Assembly: GCA_902492455.1 (NCBI GenBank)
Contig: CABULH010000001.1
Span: forward strand, 288,292-352,291
Reading direction: 5' to 3'
DNA length: 64,000 nt
Origin: an uncultured Oscillospiraceae bacterium
GTDB taxonomy: Bacteria > Bacillota > Clostridia > Oscillospirales > Acutalibacteraceae
In this document: one piece after another, positions 54,149 to 62,480 of the stretch
How the letters are laid out: each line of letters opens with the position of its first letter
Numbering within the stretch: the first letter of the stretch is position 1
Translations under genes and position numbers: made by a program
Notes under the pieces: model-generated
What the model saw: only the letters and a program-made list of their open reading frames with translations
What the model was told of the DNA's origin: nothing
The model's database searches: none

Positions 54149-55145
54149 AAATATAGCGCGGGTGACCGCAGTGTTCAAGGAGCGTTACGGGATTGTCTGC
54201 CAACAGGGAGAGAGCTTTGCCCGCTTAAAAAGTGCGGTCTATTACAGCGGCAAATCGGAAATGAGCTTCCCCACCGTAGGGGATTTTGTCCGAATTCAGT
54301 ACAACAGCGAGGGAGACAGCCTGATTACCGAGACGCTGGAAAGGCGCTCCTTCTTCTCCCGGCTGAATCCCACCCCCGGTATGGGAGAACAGGCGGTGGC
54401 CGCCAACTTTGATTATGTTTTTATTCTCACATCCCTGAATTATGATTTTAATGAGAAACGACTGCAGCGCTATCTGACCCTGACTTGGCAGAGCGGCGCG
54501 CTGCCGGTGGTGGTGTTAACCAAATCGGATTTGACGGAGGATTACGCTGCTCAGCAGCGGCTGGCGGAAGCGGCGGCCCCCGGGGTGGGAGTATTCGCGG
54601 TCAGCGCCCGCACGGGAGCGGGATTGGAGCATCTGAGCTCCTATCTTGACAGGGGGAAAACCATCGTTTTCCTGGGTTCCAGTGGTGTTGGTAAATCCAG
54701 TCTGCTGAATGCACTGGCAGGTGAAGAACTGATGAAGGTGGGGGAAATCCGGGAGGATGACAGCCGCGGCCGTCATACCACCACCCACCGGCAGCTGTAT
54801 CGTCTGAATAGCGGGGCGATGGTCATCGATACCCCCGGCATGCGCAGCGTCGGCATGTGGGATGTAACCCAGGGACTGAGCGAGGCGTTCACCGATGTGG
54901 AGGATTATCTGGGGCGCTGCCGGTTCAGCGACTGTACCCATGGCGGCGAACCAGGCTGTGCCGTGCAGGAAGCGATTATTGCGGGCGAATTGTCTCGGGA
55001 ACGATGGGAAGCGTATCTTCAACTGAAGCGGGAAGCCCGTTACAGCGATGACAAGGGCGGCTATCTGCGGGAGAAGCAGCGATGGCATAAGACCATCAGC
55101 AAATGGAACAAGCAGCGGCGAAAAACGGTGAACCGGCGGGATTGA
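54099..55145 (+). CDS. rsgA: Ribosome small subunit-dependent GTPase RsgA
   Basis: 348 residues. N-terminal OB domain (about 1-110), circularly permuted GTPase domain in the order G4 (VLTKSD), G1 (GSSGVGKSSLLNAL) and G3 (DTPGMRSVG), and the C-terminal zinc finger CRFSDCTHGGEPGC. It releases late assembly factors from the 30S subunit. AGGAGGT lies 6 bases before the ATG. The gene stands alone behind a long structured leader, unlike the usual prpC-prkC-rsgA-rpe order in Firmicutes. Confidence 0.95.
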   Translation: MIDLQDYGYMPTGNDDENIARVTAVFKERYGIVCQQGESFARLKSAVYYSGKSEMSFPTVGDFVRIQYNSEGDSLITETLERRSFFSRLNPTPGMGEQAVAANFDYVFILTSLNYDFNEKRLQRYLTLTWQSGALPVVVLTKSDLTEDYAAQQRLAEAAAPGVGVFAVSARTGAGLEHLSSYLDRGKTIVFLGSSGVGKSSLLNALAGEELMKVGEIREDDSRGRHTTTHRQLYRLNSGAMVIDTPGMRSVGMWDVTQGLSEAFTDVEDYLGRCRFSDCTHGGEPGCAVQEAIIAGELSRERWEAYLQLKREARYSDDKGGYLREKQRWHKTISKWNKQRRKTVNRRD

Positions 55146-55153
55146 TTGACAGA

Positions 55154-55192
55154 AAGAAAGGCTGCGGAGACGAAAGCTCCGCCGCCTTTCTT
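55154..55192. terminator. Terminator after rsgA
   Basis: AAGAAAGGC-T-GCGGAG (55154-55169) pairs with CTCCGC-C-GCCTTTCTT (55177-55192), one mismatch. It lies between rsgA and the convergent gene ending at 55213. Confidence 0.7.
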
Positions 55193-55212
55193 GGGATCTC
55201 AGGACGCTTTTT

Positions 55213-57159
55213 CTATTGTTCCTCCGTCACTGAAATTCGGGACACCCGGTTCATCGTCAGCATGACCGCCGCCATCAGAAGCAGAACCAATACGCCGACA
55301 CCCAACAGCAGCAGAGAGGCGGCGCAGGCAACGTTCATGCGGGCCAAGCCTCCGGACGACAGCTGGGAAAGTATTTGGATGGGTGTTCTTTTGAACTCGT
55401 TATAGATCAGCGGTTGCATGGCGTAAATCACAGAGACAGAAGTGCTTAGTGCGGTGATCAGCAGTGAAGCAATGGTGAAAACGAGCCGCTTCCTCTGGCG
55501 AAACCATACGGAGAAGCTGGAACAGCCGGCCGTGCTTTTCCGCAGTATCCATACAGTAAGCAGGACGCTTAAGGGCAGCAGCGGGCTGGAGGTATAAGCG
55601 GCCGCAGAGGAAAGCAGCAGCGAATTCGATAGGGAAGCTTTCCAGAGATAAGACTGCAAAACAAACGGACAAGCGGCGCAGGTGAGGAACCAAACCACCG
55701 CCGCGGCGCGTTTCCCGCGGCCCTGGAGGAAGGTAATGCCCACGGCAGTGGGCAGCACCAACAGAATAAAGAGGAAGAGAGCAATCAAAAGATAGTAGGG
55801 AATATTCCACGATCTACCCGGTAATCCCCATACGTTAGCTTGGAATTGGTATATCCCTGCAAAGCCCTCGCTGCTGGGATTTTGAGGGAAAAGGCGTGGA
55901 GGAAAGAGGAAAAGCTCCTCCGTGGATTTCAGGGCGTAGGTTACCAGGATCAAAAGCGGAAACTGCAGCAGCAATCCGCATAGCAGTCCAGCCGCACCGC
56001 CGCACCAGTGATAAGACCGCCTCTTGGATAAAAGAGCTTTCCTGTCGCGCAGAACCGAAGAAAGATGGGACACGCCCCAAACCAGCAGATGCGCCAGCGT
56101 CACCAGTACCATTGTCAGCCACAGGCAGATCACGAGCAGAGCGCAGGAGGTGCCGATTTCAAACCGTATACCGCCATAATCATAGATCATACCGGGCAGC
56201 CAATGGGCCTGATAATTGACGGAGGGATACCCTATGGTGGAAAGGGGAACCATCCATCCGGCCAATATGATCACCGGGACAGCGGTGACGGCGATATGCC
56301 AGGCGGCCCGCCGACGATTGCTGCGGCCGGCAATGAAAAAGATCAGATAGGAGGGGGCCAAAGACAGCAGAGCCAATATCAGCACCTGAATCTCGTTGGC
56401 ATGCAGCTGCGTCCACAAAATAGGTGTCTGAATGGTTCCCTTTTCCAAGAGCACGGCGTTGAGAAGACCGTAGCTGTCGGATGAGAAAAGCAGGGATATC
56501 CAGGATGGAAACAAAGCGCATAGGGAACCGATGCTCAACAATATCCCGATTACAATTCCTATCGGCAGCGGCAGCCGGGCCGCCGCACTGCCGAACAGCC
56601 AACCCAGCAGCAGCGCGATGCCTCCCGCCAACAGAAGGATGAACAAGGTGTTGAGAAGGGACTGCTGCATCAACGGATCTTGCAGCATAGTGATATAGTT
56701 CTGCAATCCCACGAAACGGGGGGCTTCCAGCACGTTAAAGGCGGTGAAGCTGAGATAGCCGACTTGCGCTATGGGAAGCAGTCCCAAAAAGACAGCCGCC
56801 AGAATCGCCGGTATCCAGAACAGCCAGCCTGTCGCGCGACGGATAATCGGATGGTGCTCGGGTGGCTGGCTGGGAGCGGTTTTCTGAAACACATAAACCG
56901 GGCCGCTGACAGGCGCCGGTACCTCCATTGGAACAGGAGGATCCGTCGGGACGTCCTCCCCGCCTAGGATTTCTTCCACTGTCACCTGAAACAGTGCCGC
57001 CATGGCCAGCAGCGTTTCCGGGTCAGGCACCGATTTTCCGGATTCCCATTTAGAGACCGCCTGCCGGGTGATATGCAGCTGCTGTGCCAGATCTGTCTGT
57101 GTCATCTGCCTTTCTTTCCGTTTAGCGGCGATATAAATTCCCATCTTCTGGTTATCCAA
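55213..57159 (-). CDS. XRE-type HTH regulator fused to two degenerate ABC-permease halves
   Basis: 648 residues from a TTG at 57159 (GAGGGGG ten bases upstream). Residues 8-66 are an XRE/Cro helix-turn-helix (QTDLAQQLHITRQAVSKWESG). A Pro-rich linker runs to 110. Residues 111-375 resemble a MalF/UgpA-type sugar permease (GWLFWIPAILAAVFLGLLPI, VGLQNYITML). Residues 385-640 resemble MalG/UgpE (LVTYALKSTEELFLFPPRLFPQNP). In both halves the EAA loop that docks the ATPase is missing; after IFFIAG (277) the text goes directly to RRRAAWHIAVTAVPVIIL. No binding protein or ATPase gene adjoins. A membrane-tethered sensor-regulator is the best guess. Confidence 0.8.
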   Translation of the reverse strand: MDNQKMGIYIAAKRKERQMTQTDLAQQLHITRQAVSKWESGKSVPDPETLLAMAALFQVTVEEILGGEDVPTDPPVPMEVPAPVSGPVYVFQKTAPSQPPEHHPIIRRATGWLFWIPAILAAVFLGLLPIAQVGYLSFTAFNVLEAPRFVGLQNYITMLQDPLMQQSLLNTLFILLLAGGIALLLGWLFGSAAARLPLPIGIVIGILLSIGSLCALFPSWISLLFSSDSYGLLNAVLLEKGTIQTPILWTQLHANEIQVLILALLSLAPSYLIFFIAGRSNRRRAAWHIAVTAVPVIILAGWMVPLSTIGYPSVNYQAHWLPGMIYDYGGIRFEIGTSCALLVICLWLTMVLVTLAHLLVWGVSHLSSVLRDRKALLSKRRSYHWCGGAAGLLCGLLLQFPLLILVTYALKSTEELFLFPPRLFPQNPSSEGFAGIYQFQANVWGLPGRSWNIPYYLLIALFLFILLVLPTAVGITFLQGRGKRAAAVVWFLTCAACPFVLQSYLWKASLSNSLLLSSAAAYTSSPLLPLSVLLTVWILRKSTAGCSSFSVWFRQRKRLVFTIASLLITALSTSVSVIYAMQPLIYNEFKRTPIQILSQLSSGGLARMNVACAASLLLLGVGVLVLLLMAAVMLTMNRVSRISVTEEQ

Positions 57160-57232
57160 CTTCTGATTTCCCCCTCTGCCTGCTATTAAGGTTTAAGACT
57201 ATGGTACCATATCCTTCGGCCGCCGACAATAC

Positions 57233-57271
57233 CAAAACAGCCGGGCAACCAACAGTTGCCCGGCTGTTTTG
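57233..57271 (-). terminator. Terminator of the YjdF-like gene
   Basis: A perfect 17-bp stem (57233-57249 with 57255-57271) around CAACA with A4/T4 ends, 13 bases past the stop of the minus-strand gene at 57284. Confidence 0.9.
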
Positions 57272-57283
57272 TGTGCTTTTTAT

Positions 57284-57961
57284 TCACTTTTTCTCTCGGG
57301 AACCACAGTTTAAACGATAGAATTCATCAGTAGCGATAAAAATAGGAATTTTCCACTTGGTATAGAGGTGAATCGCCAGCAGAATACAGGTAATCACCGT
57401 GCCTGCCAGGCAGATCATCATATCCTCCATGGTATCCCCCACCCCGGTGGCCGCCACATTTTGAGAATCATAGCCGAACAGGAGGAAACCGGTGTATTCG
57501 ATGATTTCCCACATGGCGGCGCACATCATGGAGAAGCAGAAGCCAAAGCCTACGGCGGTCTTGCCGTTGTGGGAGGGGGATATCCCCTTATCGTCCTGGA
57601 GCATGTAAAAAGCACACAGACCAATCATCACAAACACGCTGCCGCTGAGGGCATGAGCAAAAAGATCATACCACCAAATTACCGTGTACCAACGCAGCGA
57701 TACCCCCAATGTGAAGGCCAAAAAGACAAAAATGACGAATTCCGCGTATAAAAGATAGGAAGGCCGCAGTCGCAGGATCCGGAACAACAGCGGCATAATC
57801 AGCAAATAAAGCAAGGACAGTAGCACGATGACAGTGGGAACGATTGCTTTGGTCTGCAGGAAGCGCACTGCCGCACAGATCAGTGTGCCTGCTATATAAG
57901 CCGCCACCACCCAATGATAGATGCGCTTGCTGCGGCGGATATCGTCTTGACGGATGATCAT
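57284..57961 (-). CDS. YjdF/DUF2238-like membrane protein
   Basis: 225 residues from the ATG at 57961, 8 bases after GGAGGG. Six membrane helices. The conserved charged-in-membrane segments of the YjdF family are visible: WWYDLFAHALSG, AAMWEIIEYTGFLLFG and GVGDTMEDMMICLAG. Function unknown. A single-gene unit with its own terminator, divergent from the sodium-pump decarboxylase operon. Confidence 0.82.
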   Translation of the reverse strand: MIIRQDDIRRSKRIYHWVVAAYIAGTLICAAVRFLQTKAIVPTVIVLLSLLYLLIMPLLFRILRLRPSYLLYAEFVIFVFLAFTLGVSLRWYTVIWWYDLFAHALSGSVFVMIGLCAFYMLQDDKGISPSHNGKTAVGFGFCFSMMCAAMWEIIEYTGFLLFGYDSQNVAATGVGDTMEDMMICLAGTVITCILLAIHLYTKWKIPIFIATDEFYRLNCGSREKK

Positions 57962-58094
57962 TGGCAATTCCCTCCCATGGTTTCATCCTATGAGTCAATG
58001 TGTTTTATTATGTCCCATAATTCTCCCGCCGTCAAGCGTCTTTTCAGGGCGGAGGAGAAATTTGGAGGTTTTCTGTTTTTCCGAGGAAAATCAG

Positions 58095-58123
58095 TTGAAA
58101 AACGGGCGAGGATTCTATATAAT
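58095..58123 (+). promoter_or_regulatory. Promoter of the oadB-oadG-proS operon
   Basis: TTGAAA (58095-58100), a 17-base spacer and a perfect TATAAT (58118-58123), 42 bases before the TTG start. Confidence 0.8.
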
Positions 58124-58165
58124 AAACTATTGGTCCTGATAGTATAGAAAAAAGGAGCGTCTGCG

Positions 58166-59332
58166 TTGGACATTCTACAGCATTTCAGTTTTCTTACCGA
58201 CGGCATTGTTTATCTTTTTTCCGCCGACGGCTGGCGGAACCTGGTGATGATCCTAATAGGAGGCCTGCTGATTTGGCTGGCCATTGCCAAGGATTTCGAA
58301 CCCGCTCTGCTGATGCCTATGGGCATCGGCGCCATTCTGGTAAACCTACCCTTTTCCGGCGCCATCGGCGTTGCCGAAGACGGGTCCACGGGTATCATCG
58401 AATGGCTGTTTAATGTGGGAATCGCTGCTTCGGAGGCGATGCCGCTGCTGCTGTTCATCGGTATCGGCGCCATGATTGATTTCGGACCGCTGCTGTCCAA
58501 TCCGAAAATGTTTCTTTTTGGCGCGGCGGCGCAATTCGGCATCTTCCTCACGGTTCTCATCGCCTGTCTCTTCTTCCCCTTCAAAGAGGCGGCCGCCATC
58601 GGCGTCATTGGTGCGGCGGACGGTCCCACCTCCATTCTGGTATCCCAGGTGTTCCAGTCAAAATATATGGGAGCCATAGCTGTGGCCGCCTACTCCTACA
58701 TGGCGTTGGTGCCCATCATACAGCCCGCGGCTATAAAAGCGGTGACCACTAAAAAAGAGCGGATGATCCGCATGCCCTATAATCCCACCAGCGTGTCCCG
58801 CCGTACCCGTATCTTCTTCCCCCTGTGTGTGATGGTTATCGCCGGACTGGTGGCGCCTAAGTCCGTTTCCCTGGTGGGGATGCTGATGTTCGGCAACCTG
58901 CTGCGGGAATGCCTGAAGCTGGATAACTTGTCTCAGACCGCGCAGACCACCTTGGCGAATCTCGTTACCATCCTGCTGGGTCTCACCATCTCCTTTACCA
59001 TGAAAGGGGAAAAGTTCGTGGATCTGGCGACGCTGGTGATTATGGCTCTGGGGCTGGTGGCCTTTGTGTTTGATACCATCGGCGGCGTGCTTTTCGCCAA
59101 GCTGATGAATCTCTTCTTGCCGGAGGGAAGAAAGATCAATCCCATGGTGGGCGGCGCCGGTATTTCCGCTTTCCCCATGTCCGCCCGGGTGATCCAGAAG
59201 ATGGCGCTGAAGGAGGACAATCAAAATCATCTGCTGATGCATGCTGTAGGCGCCAATGTGGCGGGCCAGATCGGTTCGGTGGTGGCCGGCGGCATTATCC
59301 TCACCGTGGTGCCCCGTCTGGCGGGTCTATAA
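58166..59332 (+). CDS. Sodium-translocating decarboxylase beta subunit
   Basis: 388 residues from a TTG at 58166, 8 bases after AAAGGAG. Polytopic OadB/GcdB-type protein with the functional loop GVIGAADGPTSI (146-157; D152 corresponds to the essential Asp of the family) and VGGAGISAFPMSARV near the C terminus. The beta subunit couples decarboxylation of carboxybiotin to Na+ export. Only a gamma-like subunit follows; no carboxyltransferase (alpha) or biotin-carrier gene is in the window. Confidence 0.94.
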   Translation: MDILQHFSFLTDGIVYLFSADGWRNLVMILIGGLLIWLAIAKDFEPALLMPMGIGAILVNLPFSGAIGVAEDGSTGIIEWLFNVGIAASEAMPLLLFIGIGAMIDFGPLLSNPKMFLFGAAAQFGIFLTVLIACLFFPFKEAAAIGVIGAADGPTSILVSQVFQSKYMGAIAVAAYSYMALVPIIQPAAIKAVTTKKERMIRMPYNPTSVSRRTRIFFPLCVMVIAGLVAPKSVSLVGMLMFGNLLRECLKLDNLSQTAQTTLANLVTILLGLTISFTMKGEKFVDLATLVIMALGLVAFVFDTIGGVLFAKLMNLFLPEGRKINPMVGGAGISAFPMSARVIQKMALKEDNQNHLLMHAVGANVAGQIGSVVAGGIILTVVPRLAGL

Positions 59333-59347
59333 GAAAGGAGAGCGGAA

Positions 59348-59515
59348 ATGGATATTCAGTTTCATACCAGTGACGTACCCGACGCCCTGCTGCTGATGCT
59401 GCTGGGTATGGTGGGAATCTTTGTAGTGATGGGTTTGATCATGGGAGCGGTATATCTGCTCAATCGCTTTGCCAAGGATAAGCCAAAGGATAAGGATCAG
59501 CCGGAGAAGAAGTAA
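59348..59515 (+). CDS. Sodium-pump decarboxylase gamma-like subunit (OadG type)
   Basis: 55 residues: a short N terminus, one membrane helix (about 13-38, LLLMLLGMVGIFVVMGLIMG) and a Lys/Asp-rich cytoplasmic tail ending in PEKK. That layout is the OadG pattern. AGGAGAG lies 5 bases before the ATG, 15 bp after the beta-subunit gene. It anchors the complex in the membrane. Sequence is too short for specific motifs; position decides the call. Confidence 0.85.
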   Translation: MDIQFHTSDVPDALLLMLLGMVGIFVVMGLIMGAVYLLNRFAKDKPKDKDQPEKK

Positions 59516-59545
59516 AGAATCAATTATCCGAAAGGATGTACCGAT

Positions 59546-60982
59546 ATGGCCGATAATAAAAAGATGGTGGAAGCTATCACATCTATGGACGAGGATTTCG
59601 CCCAATGGTATACCGACGTGGTAAAAAAAGCAGAGCTGGCAGATTATGCCGGCGTGCGGGGATGCATGATCGTGCGGCCCTACGGCACCGCGCTGTGGGA
59701 GAATATCCGCAACGATTTGGACGCCCGTTTCAAAGCACTGGGCCATGAAAATGTCATGATGCCCATGTTTATCCCTGAAAGCCTGCTGCAGAAGGAGAAG
59801 GATCATGTGGAAGGCTTTGCGCCGGAGGTGGCATGGGTCACCCACGGCGGCGAGGAGAAACTGCAGGAAAGGCTGTGCGTCCGTCCCACTTCGGAAACGG
59901 TTTTCTGCGAACACTACGCCAACATTATCCATTCCTATCGGGATCTGCCCAAGCTGTATAACCAGTGGTGCTCGGTGGTGCGGTGGGAAAAAACTACCCG
60001 CCCCTTTCTGCGCACCATGGAGTTCTATTGGCAGGAAGGCCATACCATGCACGAAACCGCTGCGGAGGCCATGGAGGAAACCGAGCGGATGCTGAACGTC
60101 TATGCGGATTTCTGCCGGGAATCCCTGGCCATCCCGGTGGTGAAGGGACGCAAGACGGATAAGGAGAAGTTTGCGGGAGCGGAGGCCACCTACACCATCG
60201 AAGCCATGATGCACGATGGGAAGGCGCTGCAGAGCGGCACCAGCCACTATTTCGGTGATGGTTTCGCCCGGGCTTTCGATATTCAGTTCACCGACCAGGA
60301 GAATAAACTCCAGTATCCGCATCAGACCTCTTGGGGTATGTCCACCCGGATTATCGGCGCCATCATTATGACTCACGGCGACGACAACGGCCTGGTTCTT
60401 CCGCCTGCGGTGGCTCCCATCCAGGTGGTGATCGTTCCCATTGCGCAGCATAAGCCGGGGGTATTGGAAAAGGCGGCGGAGTTGAAAGCGCGGTTGGAGA
60501 AGTTTGTGCGGGTAAAAATGGACGTGTCGGATAACTCTCCGGGCTGGAAGTTTGCTGAGTATGAAATGAAGGGCGTGCCCCTGCGGCTGGAAATCGGCCC
60601 CAAGGATATGGAAAATAGCCAGTGCGTTCTGGTACGGAGGGATAACCGGGAAAAAACCATTGTGCCGCTGGATGAGCTGGAAGCACGGATCCCGGAACTG
60701 CTGCAGGCGGTTCACGATGGGCTGTATGAGAAGGCACTTCATCGCCGGGAAAGCATGACCTATACCGCACATGATCTGGACGAGATGAAGGAAATTGCCG
60801 ATCAGAAACCCGGCCTGATCCGGGCCATGTGGTGCGGCGATCTGGAATGCGAACTCAAGCTGAAAGAAGTGGCGGGCGTGTCCAGCCGCTGCATGCCCTT
60901 TGAGCAGGAGTCGGTGGGCGAGACTTGCGTATGCTGCGGCAAACCGGCGAAGAGTTTGGTTGTCTGGGGTAAAGCGTATTAA
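59546..60982 (+). CDS. proS: Prolyl-tRNA synthetase (short, archaeal/eukaryal-type)
   Basis: 478 residues of the class II ProS type without the bacterial editing insertion. Motif 2 is seen in [26 protein letters not shown], motif 1 around [15 protein letters not shown] and motif 3 in GTSHYFG plus [12 protein letters not shown]. An anticodon-binding domain (about 285-390) and the C-terminal zinc-binding extension (CGDLECELK ... CVCCGK) follow. It charges tRNA-Pro. No T-box leader in the 30-bp gap, so it is read through from the sodium-pump genes. Confidence 0.96.
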   Translation: MADNKKMVEAITSMDEDFAQWYTDVVKKAELADYAGVRGCMIVRPYGTALWENIRNDLDARFKALGHENVMMPMFIPESLLQKEKDHVEGFAPEVAWVTHGGEEKLQERLCVRPTSETVFCEHYANIIHSYRDLPKLYNQWCSVVRWEKTTRPFLRTMEFYWQEGHTMHETAAEAMEETERMLNVYADFCRESLAIPVVKGRKTDKEKFAGAEATYTIEAMMHDGKALQSGTSHYFGDGFARAFDIQFTDQENKLQYPHQTSWGMSTRIIGAIIMTHGDDNGLVLPPAVAPIQVVIVPIAQHKPGVLEKAAELKARLEKFVRVKMDVSDNSPGWKFAEYEMKGVPLRLEIGPKDMENSQCVLVRRDNREKTIVPLDELEARIPELLQAVHDGLYEKALHRRESMTYTAHDLDEMKEIADQKPGLIRAMWCGDLECELKLKEVAGVSSRCMPFEQESVGETCVCCGKPAKSLVVWGKAY

Positions 60983-61060
60983 GTTCAGCGCACCCCCTTC
61001 TCCGCTCTTTTGTAACCAAAGCGGTTTAAAGAAATTTATTAGAATAATCGATCACGACGG

Positions 61061-61101
61061 GCGCAGAGACAAGTTGTTTCAACTTGTCTCTGCGCTTTTT
61101 T
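61061..61101 (+). terminator. Terminator after proS
   Basis: A perfect 16-bp stem GCGCAGAGACAAGTTG (61061-61076) with 61080-61095 around TTT, followed by T6. Confidence 0.93.
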
Positions 61102-61240
61102 GATCAAACTGGATGCACAAGGGAGGGGAGGCGGTCATATACTGATAAAAAGTAGTGGGAGATGAGTGAATGAAAATGCGGTCGGTTTTTAGAGAAACTT
61201 CCGAAAAGGCAGCATGGCGTTGTGTGGATAGGGAGCGGTC

Positions 61241-61345
61241 ATGATGATAACAGCAGGCACCTGGGTAATGAGTGTCCTGATCACCGCCATGCTGACGGCG
61301 TCCTTGGGGTTTCTGCTGGCTTCATGTATCCAGTATGGAAAATAG
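61241..61345 (+). CDS. Possible 34-residue membrane protein
   Basis: ATGATG start at 61241 with GGGAG five bases upstream. The product is one hydrophobic helix (about residues 8-29, VMSVLITAMLTASLGFLLAS) and a short tail ending QYGK. It sits between two strong terminators, so it would form its own unit. The size makes chance possible, but the ribosome site, the single helix and the following terminator argue for a real small protein. Function unknown. Confidence 0.4.
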   Translation: MMITAGTWVMSVLITAMLTASLGFLLASCIQYGK

Positions 61346-61359
61346 CTCCACATAATTAT

Positions 61360-61420
61360 GTTTTCCCACATAAAAAGCGAAGGAACGCCACGCGTTCCTT
61401 CGCTTTTTATGTGGGAAAAC
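61360..61420. terminator. Bidirectional terminator, 29-bp perfect inverted repeat
   Basis: 61360-61388 pairs perfectly with 61392-61420 around a three-base loop. The internal AAAAAGCG/CGCTTTTT blocks give a T tract on both strands. It separates the tiny ORF from the convergent AraC gene, which ends at 61425. Confidence 0.85.
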
Positions 61421-61424
61421 AGCA

Positions 61425-62324
61425 TCACCTCAACATACAAACGGTTCGGCCGCTACGCATTTTCTTTCGGTATTCCAATGGGGTCATCATCATGCGGGAT
61501 TTGAACACGCGTACTAAATAAGGAGAACTGCCGTAGCCATTCATAGAGGCGATTTCTTTCAGAGACAGTTCTGTGAAAGCCAATTGATGTTTAACAATTT
61601 CCAGTCTTTTCTCATTGATATACACGTTGATGCTTTTTCCGGTTCGCTGCCGGAACTTACTGGTAAGAGTGGTATGATTCACCATGTACAAGCGGCTAAG
61701 CAGCGCAATCGTGATATCTTCATTGAGATGGGCGGCAATATAACCGCATACCTTGGTGATCAGATCGTTTTCATCCGCACAGGACATCATAGCTTCATAC
61801 TCGTACTGCAGCAGATTCAGCAACTCAAACAACCAGCTTCTAGAGCGGCAGGACCAGCGTTGATCCGGCTGTGTCTGAAGCTGGTTTTCTATATTGGTAA
61901 AGAGAACTGTCAGCTTATCCTCCATATCCTCCGCAAGGGGAAGCACACCGCAATATGGTGCCTCCTCTTGCGGCAAAGGAGCAAGGAACAGGGTGAAATC
62001 AGGGTAATCATGGATTTGGCGCAGCTCGGCGTATTCCCGAGAATGAATGACATTCCAGTTTAGATTGACGTTGACAAAGGAAGGGGCAAAGGAGAGTACA
62101 CACACCGAAATATTATATTTATGAATAACAGTAAAGCGGCTTCCTTTGGATAGGCAGATAAGAGAACCGCCGTTTAGATAACAGCTTGTCCCATTAATTA
62201 GACAACGAAGACTGCCGCTTTTCAGCCAGATAACAACGAAGTGCTCCGAGTCGATAGATTCAAGAGAATGACTGGAATAGCAGGATATAGGCACGTTCTT
62301 TTTTCTGTAGCGGCAAACGGGCAT
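61425..62324 (-). CDS. AraC family transcriptional regulator
   Basis: 299 residues. The N-terminal half (about 15-150) is a cupin-like sensing domain with no signature for a ligand. The C-terminal AraC domain has both helix-turn-helices: DITIALLSRLYMVNHTTLTSKFRQRTGKS and LSLKEIASMNGYGSSPYLVRVFKSRMMMTPLEYRK. GGGAGGAAA precedes the ATG. It is divergent from a DNRLRE lipoprotein gene, and the 157 bp between them contain repeated GCAAT/ATTGC half-sites, so it may control that gene. Confidence 0.93.
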   Translation of the reverse strand: MPVCRYRKKNVPISCYSSHSLESIDSEHFVVIWLKSGSLRCLINGTSCYLNGGSLICLSKGSRFTVIHKYNISVCVLSFAPSFVNVNLNWNVIHSREYAELRQIHDYPDFTLFLAPLPQEEAPYCGVLPLAEDMEDKLTVLFTNIENQLQTQPDQRWSCRSRSWLFELLNLLQYEYEAMMSCADENDLITKVCGYIAAHLNEDITIALLSRLYMVNHTTLTSKFRQRTGKSINVYINEKRLEIVKHQLAFTELSLKEIASMNGYGSSPYLVRVFKSRMMMTPLEYRKKMRSGRTVCMLR

Positions 62325-62359
62325 TTCTGTTTCCTCCCTTTTGTGCTATTGCCATAAAT

Positions 62360-62429
62360 GCAATATAAATTGCTGAATATGCAATGAATAGGTGATGATT
62401 TGCGGATTGTATAATGTTACACTTATTGC
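62360..62429. promoter_or_regulatory. Repeated GCAAT half-sites and TATAAT box between divergent genes
   Basis: GCAAT-ATAA-ATTGC (62360-62373) is a perfect-arm palindrome; further half-sites lie at 62381-62385 (GCAAT) and 62425-62429 (ATTGC). A TATAAT at 62410-62415 lacks a good -35 box, which is typical of promoters that need an activator such as the divergent AraC protein. Confidence 0.45.
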
Positions 62430-62480
62430 ATGATAGCAGTTCGCTGTCGAAAATACAAGAGAATGAGGAGGAAAAATCGG

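Noticed and set aside
59327..60772. A 481-codon minus-strand frame opposite proS
   Set aside because: Antisense shadow; the plus strand encodes a complete prolyl-tRNA synthetase.
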